Source of the DNA: Suttonella sp. R2A3
GTDB lineage: Bacteria; Pseudomonadota; Gammaproteobacteria; Cardiobacteriales; Cardiobacteriaceae
Length of the DNA stretch: 64,000 nt
Direction of reading: 5' to 3'
Assembly (NCBI RefSeq): GCF_021513215.1
Contig: NZ_CP090975.1
Location: 489,501-553,500, forward strand
In this document: positions 16,983-28,800 of the stretch, in pieces
Position numbering within the stretch: position 1 is the first letter of the stretch
How the letters are laid out: each line of letters starts with the position of its first letter
The notes under the pieces: generated by a model
What the model was told of the DNA's origin: nothing
Databases searched by the model: none
The model's input: only the letters and a program-made list of their open reading frames with translations
Translations under genes and position numbers: made by a program

Positions 16983-18392
16983 TTATTGTGCGTATAGCTC
17001 AAGGTAGCGCTGCGCGGCATTTGCCCAAGCGAAATCCTCTGCCATCGCTTGGCGCTGTGCATATTGCCAGCTACGTGGTTTGTCCCAACGTGTACGTACG
17101 CGTTGATACGCTTCAAATAAATCCTCAGCGTTCGCTTGATGAAACACAAACCCAGTTTGTCCATCACGCACACTATCGCCTAAGCCACCCACATGACGTA
17201 CCAATGGCAGTGTGCCATAGGCCATACCGTATAGTTGGGTCAGTCCACAAGGCTCAAAACGACTCGGCACGACAATCACATCCCCGCCAGCAATGAGTTG
17301 ATGTGCCAGCGCTTCATCATAACCAATATGCACACCGACTTGCTGGGGATAATCTGCTGCCAAGCGCGCAAATGCTTCGCTTAAAGAAGGCTCTCCGCTA
17401 CCAAGCAACACAAACTGAACGTCTTGATCGGACAAAATTCTCGGTAGCGCTTCGAGCAAAATATCAGCACCTTTTTGCTCGGTTAGACGGCTGACCATCA
17501 CCAAAAGTAGTTTATTCGCGTCTTCACTAAGCCCGAATCGTTGCTGTAAGGCGTATTTACTCTCTGTTTTATGCTTGAGCGTTTTTACCCGCGAATAATT
17601 CTGAGCGATATAAGGGTCCGTTTCCGGCGCCCAAATCTTTGGGTCAATGCCGTTTAAGATGCCGTGCAAACGCCCTTGTGCCGCACGGTGTTGAAGCAAT
17701 CCATGGAGCCCGTAACCATACATCTTATCGGTGATTTCCTGAGCATACGACTGACTAACTGTGGTAATTTCATCAGCGTAATACAACCCGGCTTTGAGCA
17801 TTGATAGCTGACCGTGAAACTCTAAGCCTTCGATCGCAAACATCGAGCTGGGTAAATCCAACTCGGTCAAATGCCAAGCAGCAAAAAGCCCTTGGTAGGC
17901 GAGGTTATGTACGGTGAATACCGTTTTTAATCGCACGCGCCAATGGCTGATATACGCACAAGCCAGCCCTGCCTGCCAATCGTGGGCATGCAACACATCG
18001 GCGCGCCCCCAACGCTGATCAAGCCCGGCAGCTAATGACGCGCCCACCCAAGCGAGCGCTGCAAAGCGGTACACATTATCAGGATAATCTTGATAATCGG
18101 CATTGTGATAGGGGTTACCATGGCGCGCAAATAAATGCGCCGCGTCGAGTAAATAAAGACTCAGCCCTTGATAGCTGGCTTCGCGCAGAATGATCGTTCC
18201 GGCAAAGGTGTGTAATTCATCAATCGGTTGAGCTTTGGGCAGAAGCTCGGCCACTGCCGGATAATACGGCAACACGACGCGCACATCCGCGCCACTTTGC
18301 GCCTGCGCCCAAGGTAGCGCACCGAGCACATCGGCCAGCCCACCAGTTTTAATCAGCGGATAACATTCTGAGGCAATATGAAGTACCTTCAT
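16983..18392 (-). CDS. glgA: glycogen synthase (ADP-glucose dependent)
   Basis: Transfers glucose from ADP-glucose to the growing alpha-1,4-glucan. 469 residues, the normal length for GT5 enzymes, with the ADP-glucose signature KTGGLADV at 15-22, a middle NGIDPKIWAPETD segment and the C-terminal catalytic region PSRFEPCGLTQLYGMAYGT. Last gene of the glycogen run, starting 4 bases after glgC; no clear Shine-Dalgarno, so translation may be coupled to glgC. Confidence 0.97.
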   Translation of the reverse strand: MKVLHIASECYPLIKTGGLADVLGALPWAQAQSGADVRVVLPYYPAVAELLPKAQPIDELHTFAGTIILREASYQGLSLYLLDAAHLFARHGNPYHNADYQDYPDNVYRFAALAWVGASLAAGLDQRWGRADVLHAHDWQAGLACAYISHWRVRLKTVFTVHNLAYQGLFAAWHLTELDLPSSMFAIEGLEFHGQLSMLKAGLYYADEITTVSQSYAQEITDKMYGYGLHGLLQHRAAQGRLHGILNGIDPKIWAPETDPYIAQNYSRVKTLKHKTESKYALQQRFGLSEDANKLLLVMVSRLTEQKGADILLEALPRILSDQDVQFVLLGSGEPSLSEAFARLAADYPQQVGVHIGYDEALAHQLIAGGDVIVVPSRFEPCGLTQLYGMAYGTLPLVRHVGGLGDSVRDGQTGFVFHQANAEDLFEAYQRVRTRWDKPRSWQYAQRQAMAEDFAWANAAQRYLELYAQ

Positions 18393-18396
18393 CGCG

Positions 18397-19662
18397 TTAA
18401 CTGAGCTTACGTAGCATCGGTTCGGTCACAAGGACGATTTTCCCGGTACTACTCACTCGAAAACGGGCACGATCGGTTTCGATATCGACACCAATTTCCA
18501 TCCCGTCAGGAATCACACAATCGCGGTCGATAATGCAGCGTTTCAACACACAATTTTTGCCAATACGAATATTCGGCAAAATCACGCTTTCTTCAATATA
18601 GCTGTGTTCGCCAACTGTGATGTCGTTAAATAACACCGAATGAAAAATGGTTGCATCGTGGATGATATTGCCGCCAGCAATCATTGAACTATTGATTTTC
18701 GCGTTACTTTTTTCGTTAAAAAAATAGCGTGTTGGGGTGTTTTGCGAGAGAATCGAGCGAATCGGCCACTGCGTATCAAACAAATCCAGCTGTGGCTCTT
18801 CGTGAATCAAATCCATATTGGCCTGCCAGTAGCTATCAAGCGTCCCGACATCGCGCCAATAAATAGGCTCATCGGATTCGTGCACACACGAGCGCGTAAA
18901 TGGATGCGCAAACAAGCCTCCTGCGGCCAGTGCCTGCGGGATAATGTCTTTACCAAAATCGTGCTGTGTGCTGCCGTCTTTAAGGTTATCACGCAGCAGG
19001 TTGTTCAAGTGATCCGCGTCAAACACATAAATCCCCATTGAAGCAAGCGACACATCATCTCTACCCGGCATCGCCGGTGGATCTTCGGGTTTTTCGAGGA
19101 AATCGGTTATCCGGTAGTTCTCATCAACCGCCATCACGCCTAATTGATGCGCCTCATCGCGCGGCACTTCAATACACGCCACCGTGCAGCGCGCATCATT
19201 ATCGATATGATCAAGCAGCATCTGCATATAATTCATTTTATAAATATGATCCCCGGCTAGTATCACCACATACTTCGAACGGTAGTGATCCTGCATCACT
19301 GAAGCATTTTGATACACCGCATCGGCTGTACCGCGATACCATGTTTGATCATCAAGTTGCTGGCGCGCGGGCAACATATCGATAAACTGATTGCGCTCAT
19401 ACGGCAAAAAAGACCAGCCGCGCTGCAAATGACGCAGTAAAGAATGCGCAGCATATTGCGTAATCACGCCAATTTTGAGTAAATTAGAATTAATACAATT
19501 AGATAAAGGGAAATCAATAATCCGCCAACTGCCGCCAAAATAGACGGCGGGCTTAGCGCGTTTATCGGTAAATTCATGTAACCGTGAACCGCGCCCGCCC
19601 GCCAAAATCAAAACCAACGTATCCTCTGAGATTTGCTGCATTTGTTGGGCTGAACGCATCAT
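18397..19662 (-). CDS. glgC: glucose-1-phosphate adenylyltransferase (ADP-glucose pyrophosphorylase)
   Basis: Makes ADP-glucose from glucose-1-phosphate and ATP, the committed and usually allosteric step of glycogen synthesis. 421 residues: nucleotide-binding loop GGRGSRLHEFTDKRAKPAV near 22-40, catalytic region LAGDHIYKMNY, and a C-terminal left-handed beta-helix. A good ribosome binding site (AAGGAGAAGATC) precedes the ATG. A small inverted repeat AACGC/GCGTT at 19703-19717 sits between glgX and glgC but lacks a T-run. Confidence 0.97.
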   Translation of the reverse strand: MMRSAQQMQQISEDTLVLILAGGRGSRLHEFTDKRAKPAVYFGGSWRIIDFPLSNCINSNLLKIGVITQYAAHSLLRHLQRGWSFLPYERNQFIDMLPARQQLDDQTWYRGTADAVYQNASVMQDHYRSKYVVILAGDHIYKMNYMQMLLDHIDNDARCTVACIEVPRDEAHQLGVMAVDENYRITDFLEKPEDPPAMPGRDDVSLASMGIYVFDADHLNNLLRDNLKDGSTQHDFGKDIIPQALAAGGLFAHPFTRSCVHESDEPIYWRDVGTLDSYWQANMDLIHEEPQLDLFDTQWPIRSILSQNTPTRYFFNEKSNAKINSSMIAGGNIIHDATIFHSVLFNDITVGEHSYIEESVILPNIRIGKNCVLKRCIIDRDCVIPDGMEIGVDIETDRARFRVSSTGKIVLVTEPMLRKLS

Positions 19663-19720
19663 GATCTTCTCCTTAAATTCACCAGCATCCTTTTTCTTCT
19701 ATATTAACGCATTTAGCGTT

Positions 19721-21658
19721 TTAAATAAGTAAATTATGGCGAAAAACGCTAATCCCCGAGCCATAACACAGCGCTCTACGATCATCCTCAAGCGTACAGC
19801 GCTGACCATACACTGCTTGCCAATCACCTTCAGGCAAATTCAGGCTTTGCTCATTCGATACGCGATGAATCACCACCAACCAGCGATTTTTGAGCACAAG
19901 CTGCAACACACCATCGTGGCTGCGCCAATCTTCTTCAACCATCGCCGCACCCACACCGTTAAACCATTGCGCGTCCTCATCCCACCACGAACCCAGCACA
20001 CCATCAGCCACTAGTTTTTTGCGTAGAGCAAGCAGCGCTTGTACTTTCTCATGCAGTAATTCATCGGCCTCTAACCAAGCCAGCCACGTCAACGCATTAT
20101 CCTGACAGTACGCGTTATTATTGCCCTGCTGCGAATGCCCTATGTCATCACCGGCAAGCAGCATCGGTGTACCATTAGCAAGCAGTAGCGTGGCAAGCAG
20201 CGCTTCTGCGCTTTGCGCACGTGCTTCAAGTACTTGCAGATTATCGCTGGGGCCTTCTACACCATGGTTGTTGCTGAAGTTCTCATCATGCCCATCGTGG
20301 TTATCCTCACCATTGGCCTCATTATGCTTGTGTTGATAGCTAAGCAAATCAGCTAAGGTAAACCCATCATGCGCGGTGATAAAGTTAACGCTACGCCATA
20401 CCGACTGGTGCTGGTGACGAAACACATCCGCAGAGCCAGCAAAACGCATAGCAAAATCGCCTAAAGACAGGTCCCCTCGCAACCAAAAACGTCGCATATC
20501 ATCACGAAAACGATCATTCCACTGCGCAAAAGGTGGTGGAAAGGCGCCAAGTTGGTAGGTATCTAAATCCCACGGCTCAACAATCATTTTACGTGTGGCG
20601 AGCAGTGGATCTTGCGCCATCGCTTGCAGTAATGCAGCCCGGTTATCAAAGTGCGGCGTGCGCGCCAACACAGTGCCTAAATCAAAACGAAAGCCATCGA
20701 CATGACACGCTTCTGCCCAATAGCGCAGGCTGTCTAACACCCAACGCATCACCATCGGCTCATCGAGCTTGAGTGTATTGCCACAGCCGCTCCAGTTTGC
20801 GTAGTTTCCTTGACCGTCGTTCCAATAGTAGCTGGCGTTATCTATCCCTCGTGCGCCGAGCATCGGTCCGTCTAGTTCACCTTCCGCGCTGTGGTTGAAC
20901 ACCACATCGAGAATCACTTCAATCCCTGTCTGATGCAGCGCTTTAACCAGGGTTTTAAATTCAAGCAAAGGATCGTTTACCGCAAAGCGCGGATCAAGCG
21001 CAAACGCGCCAAGCACGTTATACCCCCAATAGTTGCTTAAGCCCAAACGCTGCAAATGCGGTTCATCAAGACCAAAGGTGACAGGTTGTAACTCAACAGC
21101 GGTTATCCCTAATGCTTTGAGATGCGCCAGCGAAGCTGGATGCGCCAAGCCTAAAAAGGTGCCACGTTGCTCGTGCGGTACTTCAGGTCGCTCAGCACTA
21201 AAGCCTTTAACATTCACTTCATAAAGTACCGTTTGTGCCCAAGGTGTTTGTAGTAATACATCGTCATCCCAAGCAAAGCGCTCATCAATAACTATTGACT
21301 GTACTGCTCGCTCAGCGTTATCACGTGGATCTTTATAGTGAAACCATGCGGCTTCTTCTGCCGACCCATAACGCGGTTTGCCACATAACGCTTTCGCATA
21401 GGGGTCTATCAGCAGCTTTTGTGGGTTAAAGCATTTCCCCTCACCAGCCACGCGAAACCCATAGCGCTGCCCCACTTTAATATCAGGTATAAAATCAAAA
21501 AAAACATCGTCTTCACGGTAAGCCAGTTCATGACGCGTTTCTTTGCCCGCATCATCAAATAAACACAGCCAGACCTGGCTGGCATTGCGACTAAACAAAG
21601 CGACATTTGCGCCACCCTCACGCAAGGTCACGCCCAGTGGATACGCTCTAGCCTTCAT
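19721..21658 (-). CDS. glgX: glycogen debranching enzyme GlgX (isoamylase type)
   Basis: Hydrolyses alpha-1,6 branches of limit dextrins. A GH13 protein with an N-terminal CBM48-like region and the motifs [10 protein letters not shown] (region I), [10 protein letters not shown] (nucleophile Asp), the acid/base Glu in MIVEPWDLD, and [16 protein letters not shown]. The frame opens earlier at 21679, but [12 protein letters not shown] at 21658 matches the family N-terminus and begins inside the last codons of glgB (11-base overlap), giving coupled translation. That leaves 645 residues. Confidence 0.94.
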   Translation of the reverse strand: MKARAYPLGVTLREGGANVALFSRNASQVWLCLFDDAGKETRHELAYREDDVFFDFIPDIKVGQRYGFRVAGEGKCFNPQKLLIDPYAKALCGKPRYGSAEEAAWFHYKDPRDNAERAVQSIVIDERFAWDDDVLLQTPWAQTVLYEVNVKGFSAERPEVPHEQRGTFLGLAHPASLAHLKALGITAVELQPVTFGLDEPHLQRLGLSNYWGYNVLGAFALDPRFAVNDPLLEFKTLVKALHQTGIEVILDVVFNHSAEGELDGPMLGARGIDNASYYWNDGQGNYANWSGCGNTLKLDEPMVMRWVLDSLRYWAEACHVDGFRFDLGTVLARTPHFDNRAALLQAMAQDPLLATRKMIVEPWDLDTYQLGAFPPPFAQWNDRFRDDMRRFWLRGDLSLGDFAMRFAGSADVFRHQHQSVWRSVNFITAHDGFTLADLLSYQHKHNEANGEDNHDGHDENFSNNHGVEGPSDNLQVLEARAQSAEALLATLLLANGTPMLLAGDDIGHSQQGNNNAYCQDNALTWLAWLEADELLHEKVQALLALRKKLVADGVLGSWWDEDAQWFNGVGAAMVEEDWRSHDGVLQLVLKNRWLVVIHRVSNEQSLNLPEGDWQAVYGQRCTLEDDRRALCYGSGISVFRHNLLI

Positions 21659-24600
21659 GATATAAAAACAGCGCGCCAAGCGGTGGTAAAGTCAGGTTAA
21701 GCGATTGCTCAGCACCATGAGCAAACAGCGCGTCCGTTGTCACCTCACCAGCGTTACCTACGCCACTGCCGCCATACTCTAAGGCATCAGAATTGAGCAT
21801 CTCACGATAACGCCCCGCCGCGCCAACCCCAATACGGTAATTCTCACGCACAACTGGGGTAAAATTCACCACCACCAATACACGCTCACCAGCATGAAGG
21901 CGCTCAAAAGCAAACACCGACTGTCCGACATCATCCACCACTCGCCACGTAAACCCTTGCTCGTTATCATCGCCAGCAAAAAACGCCGAATGATGCCGAT
22001 AGACATGATTTAAATCACGTACCCAGCGTTGCACCCCACGATGCCATGGGCCATTGGCTTCATCAAGCAAAAACCAATCCAAACTGTTGTCTTCTCTCCA
22101 TTCACGGCCTTGGGCGAATTCCCCACCCATAAACAGCAATTTCTTCCCGGGATGCCCCCACATAAAGGCAAAATAGGCGCGCAAATTGGCAAACTGTTGC
22201 CAGCAGTCGCCGGGCATGCGTGCCAGTAACGATCCTTTACCATGGACCACCTCATCATGGGAGAGCGGCAAAACAAACGATTCGCTGTATTGGTACATCA
22301 TCGCAAAGCTCATCAGCTGATGATGGTAACGACGATGTACCGGATCATGGCGCATATAACGCAAAGAGTCGTTCATCCAGCCCATATTCCATTTAAAGGT
22401 AAAACCCAGACCGCCATGCTCGACTGCTTGTGTCACCCCCGGAAATGAGGTCGATTCTTCGGCAACAATCATCGCCTGTGGACATTCACGTGCTAAAATT
22501 GCATTGCTGCGGCGCAAAAATTCGATCGCTTCGAGATTCTCAGCGCCACCGTATTGATTGGCAATCCACTGCCCCTCTTCACGGCTGTAATTACGATAAA
22601 TCATTGAAGCGACCGCATCGACGCGCAAGCCGTCAAAACCATAACGCTCAATCCAGTACAAAGCATTGCCGACTAAGAAATTGCGCACCTCATGGCGGGC
22701 GAAATTGTAAATCAGCGTATTCCAGTCTTGATGATAGCCTTCTCGCGGATCGGCGTATTCATAAAGTGGCGTCCCATCAAAATGGCGCAAGCCGTGTTCA
22801 TCAGTCGGGAAATGCCCAACCACCCAATCGAGCAACACACCAATACCTGCCTCATGAGCACGCGCAATCAAGCGCCGCAATCCATCCGGATCACCAAAGC
22901 GCGCGGTTGGTGCATACAAACCAGTGGCTTGATAGCCCCACGAGCCATCAAAGGGAAATTCAGCCACCGGCAGCAATTCAATATGGGTGAACCCCATCTC
23001 AACCACATAATCGATCAGCTCATCAGCAACTCTGTCGTAGTCCAGCCAATAATGGTTGTCCAAACGGCGGCGCCATGAACCTAAATGAACTTCATAAATG
23101 CTGATTGGTGCTTCTCGGGCGTTCGCTTTTTGACGCACAGTCGACACACACACCTTATCCGGTAAACCATGCACGACAGACGCATTATCTGGGCGTAGTT
23201 CTGCGGCAAAAGCATAAGGATCAGCCTTAAGGCGAACCTGATTTTCGGCGTCTAACAATTCAAATTTATATTTTGCCCCACGCGCCACACCCGGAATAAA
23301 TATATCCCAGATACCACTTCCTGGATGAAAACGCATGCTGTGGAGGCGCCCGTCCCATTGATTAAAATCGCCAATCACAGAGATCCGCTGCGCATTGGGC
23401 GCCCATAGCGCAAACCGCACCCCTGCAGTGCCCTGATGATTCATCGGATGCGCGCCGAGCTGCTCGTAAGGACGCAGGTGTTCCCCTTCTGCAAGCAACC
23501 ATAAATCATAATTGCTTAAAGCACTGGTATAGCGATACGCATCATCCACGCGTTGTTCTTGTCCATCACGCAACACCCGCAAAGTATACTCATCGCTCCA
23601 ATACGGCAGCTCGCCGACAAACAAACCTCGGTCATCGACCAATTCAAGGGCGTAAGCTTTACCATCAGCAAGGACCGCTTGAACCGCCTGTGCATCAGGT
23701 TGTACGACGCGCAGCAACGTTCGACCGTCACACTCGTGCACCCCGAGCCAAGCAAAAGGATTGTGCAAACGTGCAACGAAGACATCATCGATATTCTGGC
23801 GATCCTCTTCACTTACTAACGCTGTCATGGTTTTCTCCTGTCGCGCTTTGGTCACAGTGTGCCACAAATCGGCATCATTCAAGCTGCTAATTGCTGCCGG
23901 CATTTTCAGCCGCCAATTAGGATAAGCTTCCGCCACACCAGGGATATTGCACGGCATTGCTAACTGAAAGAGATTCTCCAGCTGTAAGGCGAGTAACTGA
24001 CCGGGGGAGCGTGCCAAATCTTGGAGTAACGCATCATGTAAAGTTTCTGCACCAGCGTTTGTCACATAACCCGATAAGGAAAAACGCATCATTTTAAGTA
24101 CTTGCGCTCGCTGCGCATGTAACGCTTGTTTGTCTGTCGCATCAATAACGTCCAGATCGTGCAATAGATCAATATCTTTACCTTGAGTATAACCAACAAA
24201 CGGCGCGGCATCATGCGTACCTAAAGTGGTGAGAGCACGTGCTGGGAACTGTTGAGTATCTTCAGAAAAATAGCGCACACGATACGTATAAACACCATAT
24301 TGAGCCAGCAAGCTGCGCAGTTCATCAGGCACAACGCCCAGATCCTCACCGATAACCAAACAACGCTGCCGCGTACTTTCCAAAGCTAAAATCGCCAACA
24401 GTACCTCAAGCGGATAACGCACGTACGCACCATGTTGTGCACCTTCCCCAAATGCGACCCACCATAGGCGCATCAGCGCCATCACATGATCAATCCGCAG
24501 TACACCATAATGGCGCATATTCGCACGCAACAGCGCTATCCATGCTGCACAACCCTGGGTCAACAACACCTGTGGATTTAACGGCGACAACTGCCAATTT

Positions 24601-25778
24601 TGTCCCTGTGGATTAAAAACATCCGGCGGTGCACCGATTGACCCGTCAAGCGCATAACGTTCACGATTTACCCAAACATCCGCACTCCCACGCGCCGCAC
24701 CAACCGCTAAATCACCGTATAACCCTAAGCGAAGACCGGCTTCGTGCGCGTATTCGTTCAATGAACACAACCGTTGATCCAGCCGCCATTGCAGCCAACG
24801 GTGGTAGTCTATTTCGTGTGAATGTGCCGCAGAAAACGCCTGTACCGCTTCACTATTTACCATGTGATATTCTGGCGCCCAGCCTAGCCAGCCTTGCGTT
24901 GAGGCAAAATGCTCATCAAGCACTTGAAAACAGGCAAACTGGGTGAGTGATGCACCGTGTTGGTCACAAAAAGCTCTAAATGCCTCACGCTCAGCAGTAA
25001 AAGCAGTATCTTCATAAAAATGGGCAAACGCAAAGTGCAATGCCTGATCTTTCAGCTGCCACACCGACTGATAATCCACCCACTCACTGGCGCGCACTGC
25101 AGCAAGTTGCGTTTGCGTTTGCTCGCTGTGCCACCAGTCTTGCGCCTCGCTGCTCGCTAAAAACGCCGGTTCATGATCGACATCAAGATAAATCGGGTTC
25201 AACCAATAGCGCGATGATGGACTATAAGGGCTGGCCGCTTTAGGGTTAGCAGCGAATAAGGCATGCAAAGGATTGATACCAATAAAATCCGCACCGCGCG
25301 CCGCAAAATGATCAATCGCTTCGCCTAAATCCGCACAATCGCCAATCCCCCAATTATGCGCACTGCGCAAACTGTAAAGCTGCAAGGTGATTCCGCTCAA
25401 TTTAGCGCCCTGCTCGAGCACTGGTGGCTGATAAACTTGCCGAGGAGCGACAACCAAACGTACTTGCTGCGCTTGATGATCGCGCACTGTGTAATAGCCT
25501 GCATCGAGTGCTGGCAAAGCCACTTCACCATGTACTGAACTGATCAACTCCGCACACAGCGTGTTGTATTCATCATAAAGCTCTAGAGAGGCGCCCGTGG
25601 CAAATGGCATCTCAAGCGTCTGCGCCGCATCTGCTTCAACGCACAGCGTGGTTAGAAAAGACCCTTGGTGGCTGCCCTCGAGCATAGCAGATAACGCATC
25701 GATCACCTCATCAGAGGCATTAACCAAAGTGCCATCTAAGGCGTAATACGTTCGCATGATCCACTGATCTGCTTCCAT
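21648..25778 (-). CDS. malQ-glgB: fused 4-alpha-glucanotransferase (MalQ) / 1,4-alpha-glucan branching enzyme (GlgB)
   Basis: A single 1376-codon frame holds two complete enzymes. Residues 1-650 are a GH77 amylomaltase: [14 protein letters not shown], nucleophile in [14 protein letters not shown], acid/base in GEDLGVVP and transition-state Asp in LGTHDAAP. Residues 651-1376 are a full-length (726-residue) GH13 branching enzyme: CBM48 ([28 protein letters not shown]), nucleophile in [14 protein letters not shown], acid/base in [10 protein letters not shown] and [10 protein letters not shown]. Codon 651 is an ATG at 23828-23826, preceded by AGGAGAAAACC, a near-perfect ribosome binding site. So GlgB is probably also made alone, and the long form arises because no stop ends malQ. 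First gene of the glycogen run; start at 25778 has AGGTGA before it, an alternative ATG lies seven codons in. Confidence 0.93.
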   Translation of the reverse strand: MEADQWIMRTYYALDGTLVNASDEVIDALSAMLEGSHQGSFLTTLCVEADAAQTLEMPFATGASLELYDEYNTLCAELISSVHGEVALPALDAGYYTVRDHQAQQVRLVVAPRQVYQPPVLEQGAKLSGITLQLYSLRSAHNWGIGDCADLGEAIDHFAARGADFIGINPLHALFAANPKAASPYSPSSRYWLNPIYLDVDHEPAFLASSEAQDWWHSEQTQTQLAAVRASEWVDYQSVWQLKDQALHFAFAHFYEDTAFTAEREAFRAFCDQHGASLTQFACFQVLDEHFASTQGWLGWAPEYHMVNSEAVQAFSAAHSHEIDYHRWLQWRLDQRLCSLNEYAHEAGLRLGLYGDLAVGAARGSADVWVNRERYALDGSIGAPPDVFNPQGQNWQLSPLNPQVLLTQGCAAWIALLRANMRHYGVLRIDHVMALMRLWWVAFGEGAQHGAYVRYPLEVLLAILALESTRQRCLVIGEDLGVVPDELRSLLAQYGVYTYRVRYFSEDTQQFPARALTTLGTHDAAPFVGYTQGKDIDLLHDLDVIDATDKQALHAQRAQVLKMMRFSLSGYVTNAGAETLHDALLQDLARSPGQLLALQLENLFQLAMPCNIPGVAEAYPNWRLKMPAAISSLNDADLWHTVTKARQEKTMTALVSEEDRQNIDDVFVARLHNPFAWLGVHECDGRTLLRVVQPDAQAVQAVLADGKAYALELVDDRGLFVGELPYWSDEYTLRVLRDGQEQRVDDAYRYTSALSNYDLWLLAEGEHLRPYEQLGAHPMNHQGTAGVRFALWAPNAQRISVIGDFNQWDGRLHSMRFHPGSGIWDIFIPGVARGAKYKFELLDAENQVRLKADPYAFAAELRPDNASVVHGLPDKVCVSTVRQKANAREAPISIYEVHLGSWRRRLDNHYWLDYDRVADELIDYVVEMGFTHIELLPVAEFPFDGSWGYQATGLYAPTARFGDPDGLRRLIARAHEAGIGVLLDWVVGHFPTDEHGLRHFDGTPLYEYADPREGYHQDWNTLIYNFARHEVRNFLVGNALYWIERYGFDGLRVDAVASMIYRNYSREEGQWIANQYGGAENLEAIEFLRRSNAILARECPQAMIVAEESTSFPGVTQAVEHGGLGFTFKWNMGWMNDSLRYMRHDPVHRRYHHQLMSFAMMYQYSESFVLPLSHDEVVHGKGSLLARMPGDCWQQFANLRAYFAFMWGHPGKKLLFMGGEFAQGREWREDNSLDWFLLDEANGPWHRGVQRWVRDLNHVYRHHSAFFAGDDNEQGFTWRVVDDVGQSVFAFERLHAGERVLVVVNFTPVVRENYRIGVGAAGRYREMLNSDALEYGGSGVGNAGEVTTDALFAHGAEQSLNLTLPPLGALFLYHEG

Positions 25779-25858
25779 CGATCACCTGCCACTTTTGTCA
25801 GTATCTTTTATATGTCAGCGTATCACAAGCGGTCATTTAAGGTTATTTTGCTGCTGAT

Positions 25859-28800
25859 TTATTGTGCCTCATCAAAGCTCACCGCGACCAAGCGCGATAT
25901 ACCGGGTTCGCTCATCGTTACCCCGATCAAATGGTCACACGCTTGCATGGTGGTTTTGTGGTGGGTGATCACCACAAACTGGGTGTGCTGCGCCATATCA
26001 CGCAACAGCGCGGTCAATCGCCCGACGTTGCCATCATCGAGCGGTGCATCGACTTCATCAAGCAAACAAAATGGCGCCGGATTTAGGCGGAATAAGGCAA
26101 ACACTAAAGCGATCGCCGTGAGCGCTTTTTCACCACCGGATAACGCGCTTAAGTTTTTAATCGTTTTCCCTGGTGGGCGCACGCGGATATTTACGCCCGC
26201 GCTTAACACATCGTCTTCTGACCATTCGAGCGCCGCCTCACCGCCGCGAAACAGGCGTGGGAACAGCGCCGCAAAATGGTGGTTAATCACCCCCATCGTT
26301 TCGTGTAAACGTTGTCGGGTTTCTTCATCGAGCTCACGAATCGCCTCATTAAGCTGATCCAAGCTTTGGCGCAGGTCTTCACACTGCTGATTAAGCGTTT
26401 GGTATTCTTCATCGACGCTGCGAAACGTTTCTATCGCACTGAGATTCACCGCACCAAGCTCTGTCAACGCTCGTTGTGAGGATTTCAAGCTACGCTGAAG
26501 TGAGCGTTCATCAAGCGTCATATCCTCTGGAAAGATAATCGCTTTGCGGTCGCTATCGAGAAAATGGGCTTGCAATTGTGCGATTGATTCGTCAATCGTT
26601 GCACTGCGGTCTTGGTACTGCGCCATCTGATGCTGCGCTAAATCTATCTCATGCTGTCGGCGATCGAGTGTACGTTCTAACCGTTGCACGTTTTGGGTGG
26701 CTTCATGCTCACGCACTTCTGCATCTTGCATCCCCGTTTCGGCTTCAAGCAGTGATTCATTAGCTGCTATCAGCTCCTCTTCTAAGGTTTCTAACGCTAA
26801 ACTGAGCGTTTCTTGCTCGCTGGTTAAGTACTGCTGTTGTACCTTAATCTCGTCTTGCTCGGCCTCATTACGTGCCTCGCGCTCGATATACGCCTGAATA
26901 TGCGCACGCAGTGTGGTTAGGCGTGTTTCGTTAGTCTGCTTTTCCTGACTAAGCTGGTTCAGCGCTTGACGAGCGCTGTGCCACTCATCTCGCACACGCG
27001 TTAATGCTTGCTCATCCACCGCGCTATCATCCGCGTCATCAGGTAGCGTATTGAGTTGTGCCTGCGCCTGATTGAGCGCTTGCTGCGTACTCTCGCGCTC
27101 TTGTTGCCAGCTATGCAATACGGCACGTTGCTCAGCCGCCAAACGCTCAGCATACTGCTGGGCGTTGCGCTTTATAATCAGTGTATTAGCGCTTTGTTGA
27201 TGCGCCTCACGCTGGCTCGCCAAGGCTTGTTGCGCTTGAGTGATCTCTATTTTCAAGCGTTGATGGTTGATTTTTGCTTGCTCGTGAGCGCGGATTTTAT
27301 CTTGCCAAGCGGCTTCGAGCGCTGGTAGCTCTTCAGCCAGCGTTCGTCGCTGTGCACTACGCGCTAATGCGCCTGATTGATCCCCATCACGCAGCGGTAC
27401 AATGCTATGCGCAGTAATCAATGTCCCATCCAGCGTGAGATAATGTTTGTTTTTATCAAGCAATTTCAGATCGATATCAACATCATGCTCAGCCAACGGC
27501 CAAACATCGGCCAGCCAATCAGACAAAGCAGCCTCAGACTGCACAATCTCTTGCCAAGGCAGCGGTACATCGCCTGCGCTAACCAGCGCCTGTTGTTGTG
27601 CTAACGCGTTTTGATGATTCCCTTTTGCTTGATATACCGCCTGCAAGCGCTTACCCAAAAATCGCTCCAAAGCAGTTCGCCAGAGTGGATCAACGCGAAG
27701 CGCATCAAGCAATAATGGCGCCTCACTACTTGGTACCTCTTGCGCTTCTTCGCCCCACTGCTGCAACGTTTGGTACTGATGATTGGCGTGTTGGAACGCG
27801 TCTCTGGCAGCTTGTTCGTCTTGCTGGGCAGTATTGAGCGCCGCTTCAGTTGTTTGAAGGTTCGCTTCAATGCGCGCAAGCTCTACTTCGGCGTCTTCTA
27901 CGGCGAGCGCCTGGGTTTCTTGGGCGAGTGCAGCTTCCTCAACCGCCAGCGCATGATCTTCATGTGCTTGTTGTTCTTGCGTGCGCTCAGCGATCCGTTG
28001 ATCTAGCGCCTCTAAACGATTTGTGGCTTGATCAAAGGTGCTTTGTGCTTGCGCGCGTTCAGCATCGCGTTGTGCGCGTTGCTTAGTAAAAGTATCATAC
28101 GCTGCCTGCTGCGCGTGGTAGGTTTGTTCTTTATTTTGATAATCGGCTTGTTGCTGGTGATAGCTGGCGTCATAGTTTTGTTGCGCGCGTTCTACCTGTT
28201 GCACTTCTTCTTGCATCGTACGCAACTGCGCACCATCGGCCGCATTTTGTTTGTCCAACCGCGCTTGTCGCTCGTTGAGTTGGTTAAGCTGAGCGGACGT
28301 ATGACGCAGTGCTTGGTTTTGCGAGAGCTGCTGCTGATTAATCAGCTGTTCGTGTTGCTGCGCTTTGCGCCAGTTAGCCGCGGCTTGACGCTTGGTGTTC
28401 AGCGCGTCTTCTGCTTGTTGTACCACTTCAGGTAATTGCGTTTGTTCACGATTAAGCACCGCCATCATCTCGATCAACTGCGTTTCATACTCTGTGCTTT
28501 CTTTGTTGAGCGTTGCCTGTTGGATCTGCAGGCGGTGGTATTGCCAACTATTTAAGCGATGTTGTTGATCGCTAATCTGGCGCTGTATTTCGCGGTATTG
28601 TTGGGCGATCTCCGCCTCTTGTTCTAACCGGCTGCGCTGTCGGGTGAGATCATAAAGTCGGTCATCGTGGCGAGTAAGGTGTTCATTAACGCGCGCCATC
28701 CGTCGCTCACTTTCTTTACGACGGCTTTGATAAACCGCAATCCCCGAGGCTTCTTCGATAAAGCTGCGCAACTCTTCAGGCTTCGCCTCAATCACACGAC

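Noticed and set aside
25778-25859. Promoter between smc and the malQ-glgB gene
   Set aside because: The 80-base gap is short and I saw no convincing -35/-10 pair; expression from the upstream run or a non-consensus promoter is equally possible.
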